Shown here: piece by piece, positions 9,255 to 11,909 of the stretch
How positions within the stretch are numbered: position 1 is the first letter of the stretch
Layout: every line of letters begins with the position of its first letter
Assembly: GCA_009760855.2 (NCBI GenBank)
Contig: WPIO01000680.1
Span: forward strand, 1-11,909
Length of the DNA: 11,909 nucleotides
Reading direction: 5' to 3'
From: Cristatella mucedo
Taxonomy: Eukaryota; Bryozoa; Phylactolaemata; Cristatellidae
Notes under the pieces: generated by a model
The model's input: the letters and a program-made list of their open reading frames with translations, nothing else
Database searches by the model: none
Told to the model about the DNA's origin: nothing
Program-made: the position numbers and the translations under genes

Positions 9255-9338
9255 TAGCAAGATGTCCACCTGTTTGTTTGATCTACTGCCCTTTCGGTAA
9301 TGTTTTGGACAGCAATGGATGCCCTATATGCGAATGCA
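9255..9338 (+). CDS. Exon 2: antistasin-type protease inhibitor module
   Basis: This 84-base exon lies between a good acceptor (TCTTTTTAG, ending 9254) and a consensus donor (GTAAGTAT at 9339). It is phase 1 at both ends, typical of shuffled extracellular modules. It encodes [25 protein letters not shown]: six cysteines with spacings 3, 3, 10, 2, 1 and the signature D-x-N-G-C-P-x-C-x-C, which is the antistasin family core (Pfam Antistasin). In the leech inhibitor hirustasin the reactive bond lies just after the second cysteine of this core. Here the pair is Leu-Ile, suggesting chymotrypsin- or elastase-like targets rather than trypsin or factor Xa. The N-terminal antistasin subdomain is absent. 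A tandem TAGTAG acceptor could add or drop one codon. The ATG at 9125 of the surrounding ORF is intronic. Confidence 0.85.
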
Positions 9339-9446
9339 GTAAGTATAGGATTTCGAAAATCCAGAAATGTGTGAGAATAATCCAAATTTCAGCTTTCTAA
9401 CTAGTATTTATGGCTACTGCCTTTAACCATTTTATTTTTCATTCAG
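9339..9446 (+). other. Proposed intron 2
   Basis: A short 108-base intron would run from GTAAGTAT to the acceptor TTTTATTTTTCATTCAG, which has an excellent pyrimidine tract. If instead the donor is not used, the frame reads through about 20 more residues to a stop at 9400. The strong donor argues against that. Confidence 0.45.
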
Positions 9447-9493
9447 AAGCCAGCACACCAAACATACTTGTTCGCCTTATATGGTTAAAATGA
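9447..9493 (+). CDS. Candidate terminal exon of the antistasin-like gene
   Basis: The exon starts right after CATTCAG. Joined in phase 1 to exon 2 it gives the codon AAA (Lys) and then ASTPNILVRLIWLK with a TGA stop at 9491-9493. The predicted precursor would be 69 residues: signal peptide, one antistasin core, short basic-hydrophobic tail. An AATAAA signal follows at 9799-9804. No family motif supports the tail, so choosing this 3' exon over those at 10023, 10529 or 11121 rests only on splice-site quality, phase and proximity. Confidence 0.35.
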
Positions 9494-10528
9494 TATTTGA
9501 AAAGTCTTAGCTAATAACACTAACATAATAACAATTCCGATAGAGTGGTTTCCTGGCTCGCGAATTAAGGCTTAAAAAGGTGGCACTACCTGAGTTCTTA
9601 GCCCTTGTAATAGCCATAAATAGAAAGTGGCTTGTTTGTATAATTCTTAAGCTAGGGAACGAGCAGATGTAGAAGTGAAAATACCACCATTTTCAAACGT
9701 TTAGCCGCCTAATAACCAACAGGATGTTAAAGGGACTTTTTCCATTAATTGTATTTCAATTAATAACGACATAATTCTTGCTATTGTGAAGCTTAAGTAA
9801 TAAACCAGTTCTGTATCTAATCTATGTTACCGATCGCTCATGACCAATACAGTTTCTTTGAACGATGCTGTCATCGAAAAAGGTAATATAAAAGGTGCTC
9901 AAATAATGTATACAGTCTCCACGTGGAGCACAGCCTACAGAAATCTCAGCAGGGCTGCACTAAGATTAAAAAATAGAATATGAGTTAACAAACTAAAATT
10001 TAAAAGTTGCTTTGTTTCTCAGTATTGAATGGAGAAACTAGAAACGCTTGCAAAATAGGGTTGATTTTACTAGTGCAATCATTCGTGCTATTACGAGGAA
10101 ATATTTTCATGAGCAATGACAGAACACAAATTTAAGTTTCTCATAAATTGATGCGTTTGCTTGAAATTGTAATATATGCTATTACTGTGCTATAGATAAT
10201 GACATGATAAATTAGTATATTTGATGTGTTTTGTAATCAGATAATGCTCAGTGATTCTTAAATCAAAAGGTTTTTTAAGAAAGCAAATACTTTCTAAACA
10301 ACTTGTTTTAAACCTGCATACAAATAATACTTTATTTACACAAACAATTGCAGCAGCTTACAAAATTAATGGTCAGCTAGAACTAATCAGGGTATTACTA
10401 CTAAAATACAACTTTATCGATTGTGTTCTATGGCTACTGAATATTCCTTGACCTTTATTTGTTACAAAACCTCTCACCTGTTTCCTTGATTTTTATTTTT
10501 TCAAGCTTTGTTTTTTCACGGGTTCTAG
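9494..10528. other. AT-rich stretch with one alternative 3' exon
   Basis: Most of this is AT-rich non-coding sequence. At 10023, after TTTGTTTCTCAG, a frame compatible with phase 1 stays open for 36 codons to TAA at 10133-10135. It reads ILNGETRNACKIG followed by a hydrophobic LILLVQSFVLL. It could be an alternative terminal exon, but it has no recognised motif. The 66-codon ORF at 10251-10451 looks like chance. Confidence 0.35.
9799..9804 (+). terminator. AATAAA polyadenylation signal candidate
   Basis: A canonical AATAAA hexamer with a moderately T/G-rich stretch after it (TTCTGTATCTAATCTATGTT). It lies 306 bases past the stop of the candidate terminal exon. Such hexamers are common by chance in AT-rich DNA. 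Confidence 0.25.
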
Positions 10529-10562
10529 GAAGATGAGAATGAATGCGAAATGCTTACATGCA
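10529..10562 (+). CDS. Candidate 34-base cysteine-containing micro-exon
   Basis: A good acceptor (TTGTTTTTTCACGGGTTCTAG) and a consensus donor (GCA|GTAAGTT) bound 34 bases. In phase 0 they encode EDENECEMLTC and leave phase 1. This resembles either the start of a calcium-binding EGF module (D-x-N-E-C) or the first two cysteines, spaced by four residues, of an antistasin core split just before its reactive loop. It cannot follow exon 2 directly, because exon 2 ends in phase 1 and that frame hits TGA. An intermediate exon or another gene is needed. The 63-codon ORF at 10533-10724 runs through it in a different frame and is not supported. Confidence 0.35.
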
Positions 10563-11120
10563 GTAAGTTGTCGGCCACTTTTTAATTTAATTTCACTGCT
10601 AGCAGCCAATTTTATCTACTGCGGCAGTGCAAGGATGACCAAAGATGTTGAGAAAACTGTACCTATTAATCGCAGCACTTGCTGGGTACTCCGGATTCAC
10701 CCTTTGTGTGCTTATACGTGCTGACACTGTGCACACGAACATGAGCCATGCTTATGGTTTGCCACTGTGCCTTTTCCCTCGAACCATATTATGATTGTTA
10801 ACATTGCGTTTTCTTACTAACCACTTTATCATGCTGCCATTAAAGCATATACAAGTTGTCCCGAAAAAGATAAAGTTACTCTTGGATGCAATTCAAGTTT
10901 ATTATTATTATTATAAAATGATGTTTCTGATTCTGAATCAATAATATTAACGTCTGGACCTAAACAACGTCGCGTTTGACTGGTACTGCCCATATTGTAA
11001 TTTTGTTACCTCGGCCTTAAAGAAATCTGGTCTCTTTACAAGTTCATCCGATCATACGTGTCTTATATGGATGGTATTTTACCGAACAAAATCAATCACC
11101 GTTGGCCCTGCGCTTTGCAG
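10563..11120. other. Non-coding stretch with a short TTA repeat
   Basis: Intron-like sequence without recognised features, apart from a (TTA)5 run at 10899-10913. Confidence 0.5.
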
Positions 11121-11280
11121 CCCCGGCCGAAAAAAGCAGCACAAGACATTCTTTCATAATAATTAGACAAAAAACGTTTGTTGATTCATTGTATATACAT
11201 ACCATTAGACTTGTAGGAATATCCTACTACTGCCAGTCAAACTTAGTGAAGCTGCCAGCTTATATTGCCCAGTATGATTA
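11121..11280 (+). CDS. Possible alternative 3' exon, no family
   Basis: After CTGCGCTTTGCAG, a phase-1-compatible frame is open for about 53 codons, from PAEKSSTRHS to a TAA at 11278-11280. It could follow exon 2 (9338) or the micro-exon at 10562, both of which exit in phase 1 with an A. The peptide has no recognised motif and only one cysteine. An open stretch of this length can occur by chance, so this is weak. Confidence 0.15.
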
Positions 11281-11360
11281 AAGTAATGCAATACAATTTG
11301 GTATTCATAATAGAGATAATTTGTATCACCTTTTTCTTGCTTTAATTTACGCCGCAAATG

Positions 11361-11491
11361 ATGTAATGTAATATATCTCCGTCAGTAACTCCACAAAGTT
11401 AGAAACACCATGTGGGTGTTACGCAAGAGAGTTTTGTATAGCCCGCTCACAGCTTTAGCTGCTTTTGGTACGCATTTGGTAGCCAACAGAT
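11361..11491 (-). mobile_element. CR1/L2-like retrotransposon 3' tail, copy 3
   Basis: A 131-base fragment closely matches the outer end of copy 1 (1176-1305), including CACCATGTGGGTGTTACGC and the TTTGGTACGCATT block. Its minus-strand terminus reads TATTACATTACAT, the same pentamer tail as copies 1 and 4. Similarity stops abruptly after CCAACAGA at 11490, a typical severe 5' truncation. Confidence 0.85.
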
Positions 11492-11909
11492 GATAACGAT
11501 TTAAACCAAAATAAATGTATTCCCCTTTGAAATCATCATATTCTGATATTCAGCTACATTTTAAATTTAATTCCCGTTCAATGGTAAATGAATATTCGCA
11601 TGCACTTTAATAAATACGAGCACACATATGGGTATTTGTTATATCAATAGAAATTGTAAGAACTTAATTTTCATAATGCCCCTGGGCACTAACTTGTTGG
11701 CCTGTCAGTGAAAGCGTACCAGACACTTTTAGGAGTAAATCAGAACGACCTTCTCTTTTACGTGAAATTTCTTTCGACTAAAATGTATCACTCCATTGAC
11801 TTTAGTTGTCGGTAGCAAGAGACTAATCAGAAACATAGCTTTGACATATGTAGGCATCTCAAAACTAACGCCTGTCTAACTGCTTTTTGTTGAAGAACCC
11901 TCACAGGAA
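11492..11909. other. Non-coding stretch, nothing recognised
   Basis: AT-rich sequence with stops in all frames. I see no exon, RNA or repeat here. Confidence 0.5.

Noticed and set aside
9125-9400. 91-codon ORF taken as an intact gene from its ATG
   Set aside because: The part before 9255 ends in a clear intronic pyrimidine tract and the part after 9338 starts with a consensus donor. Only the middle is exon.
9590-9655. Possible minus-strand exon between TTCCCTAG and CAG|GTAGTG
   Set aside because: One frame is open, but its exit phase does not fit the preferred frame of the exon at 8695 and the peptide has no recognisable features.
10533-10724. 63-codon plus-strand ORF
   Set aside because: It overlaps the micro-exon in another frame and runs through its consensus donor into intron-like sequence.
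1-11909. CRISPR arrays, operons, ribosome binding sites or prophage
   Set aside because: There are no spaced direct repeats and no dense ORF layout. The splice signals, microsatellites and retrotransposon relics point to an animal genome.

Overview
This looks like a piece of an invertebrate animal nuclear genome. It is moderately AT-rich and has no long open reading frames. The only convincing coding segments are short and bounded by GT/AG splice signals. The background consists of decayed non-LTR retrotransposons, a tRNA-like element and microsatellites. The antistasin-type cysteine module is known from leeches, other lophotrochozoans and cnidarians. A leech or another lophotrochozoan is a reasonable guess, but the window does not prove it.

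Layout. Positions 1-1175 are non-coding, with an AT microsatellite at 470-523. Positions 1176-4058 are dominated by a CR1/L2-like non-LTR retrotransposon family: a minus-strand 3' tail (1176-1420), a degenerate plus-strand copy with recognisable reverse-transcriptase (RT) blocks (about 1840-3152), and a second plus-strand copy behind it (about 3280-4058). Two more minus-strand tails lie at 7673-7850 and 11361-11491. Positions 4060-5700 hold no confident gene, only a faint RT-like stretch near 5240-5375.

The main gene candidate is on the plus strand. Exon 1 (5771-5849) encodes a textbook signal peptide with a TATA/initiator-like promoter just upstream. A 3.4-kb intron follows. Exon 2 (9255-9338) encodes one antistasin-type inhibitory subdomain with six cysteines in canonical spacing. 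Both exons use phase 1, so they join in frame. Several 3' exons are possible (9447-9493, 10023-10135, 10529-10562, 11121 onward), and the sequence alone does not decide among them. The predicted product is a small secreted serine-protease inhibitor with a Leu-Ile reactive-site pair.

Inside the intron, on the minus strand, are two further candidates. One is an ORF preceded by a TATA box and two CRE-like sites exactly 10 bp apart (7832-8168). The other is a short terminal-exon-like segment (8635-8695). Both are tentative.
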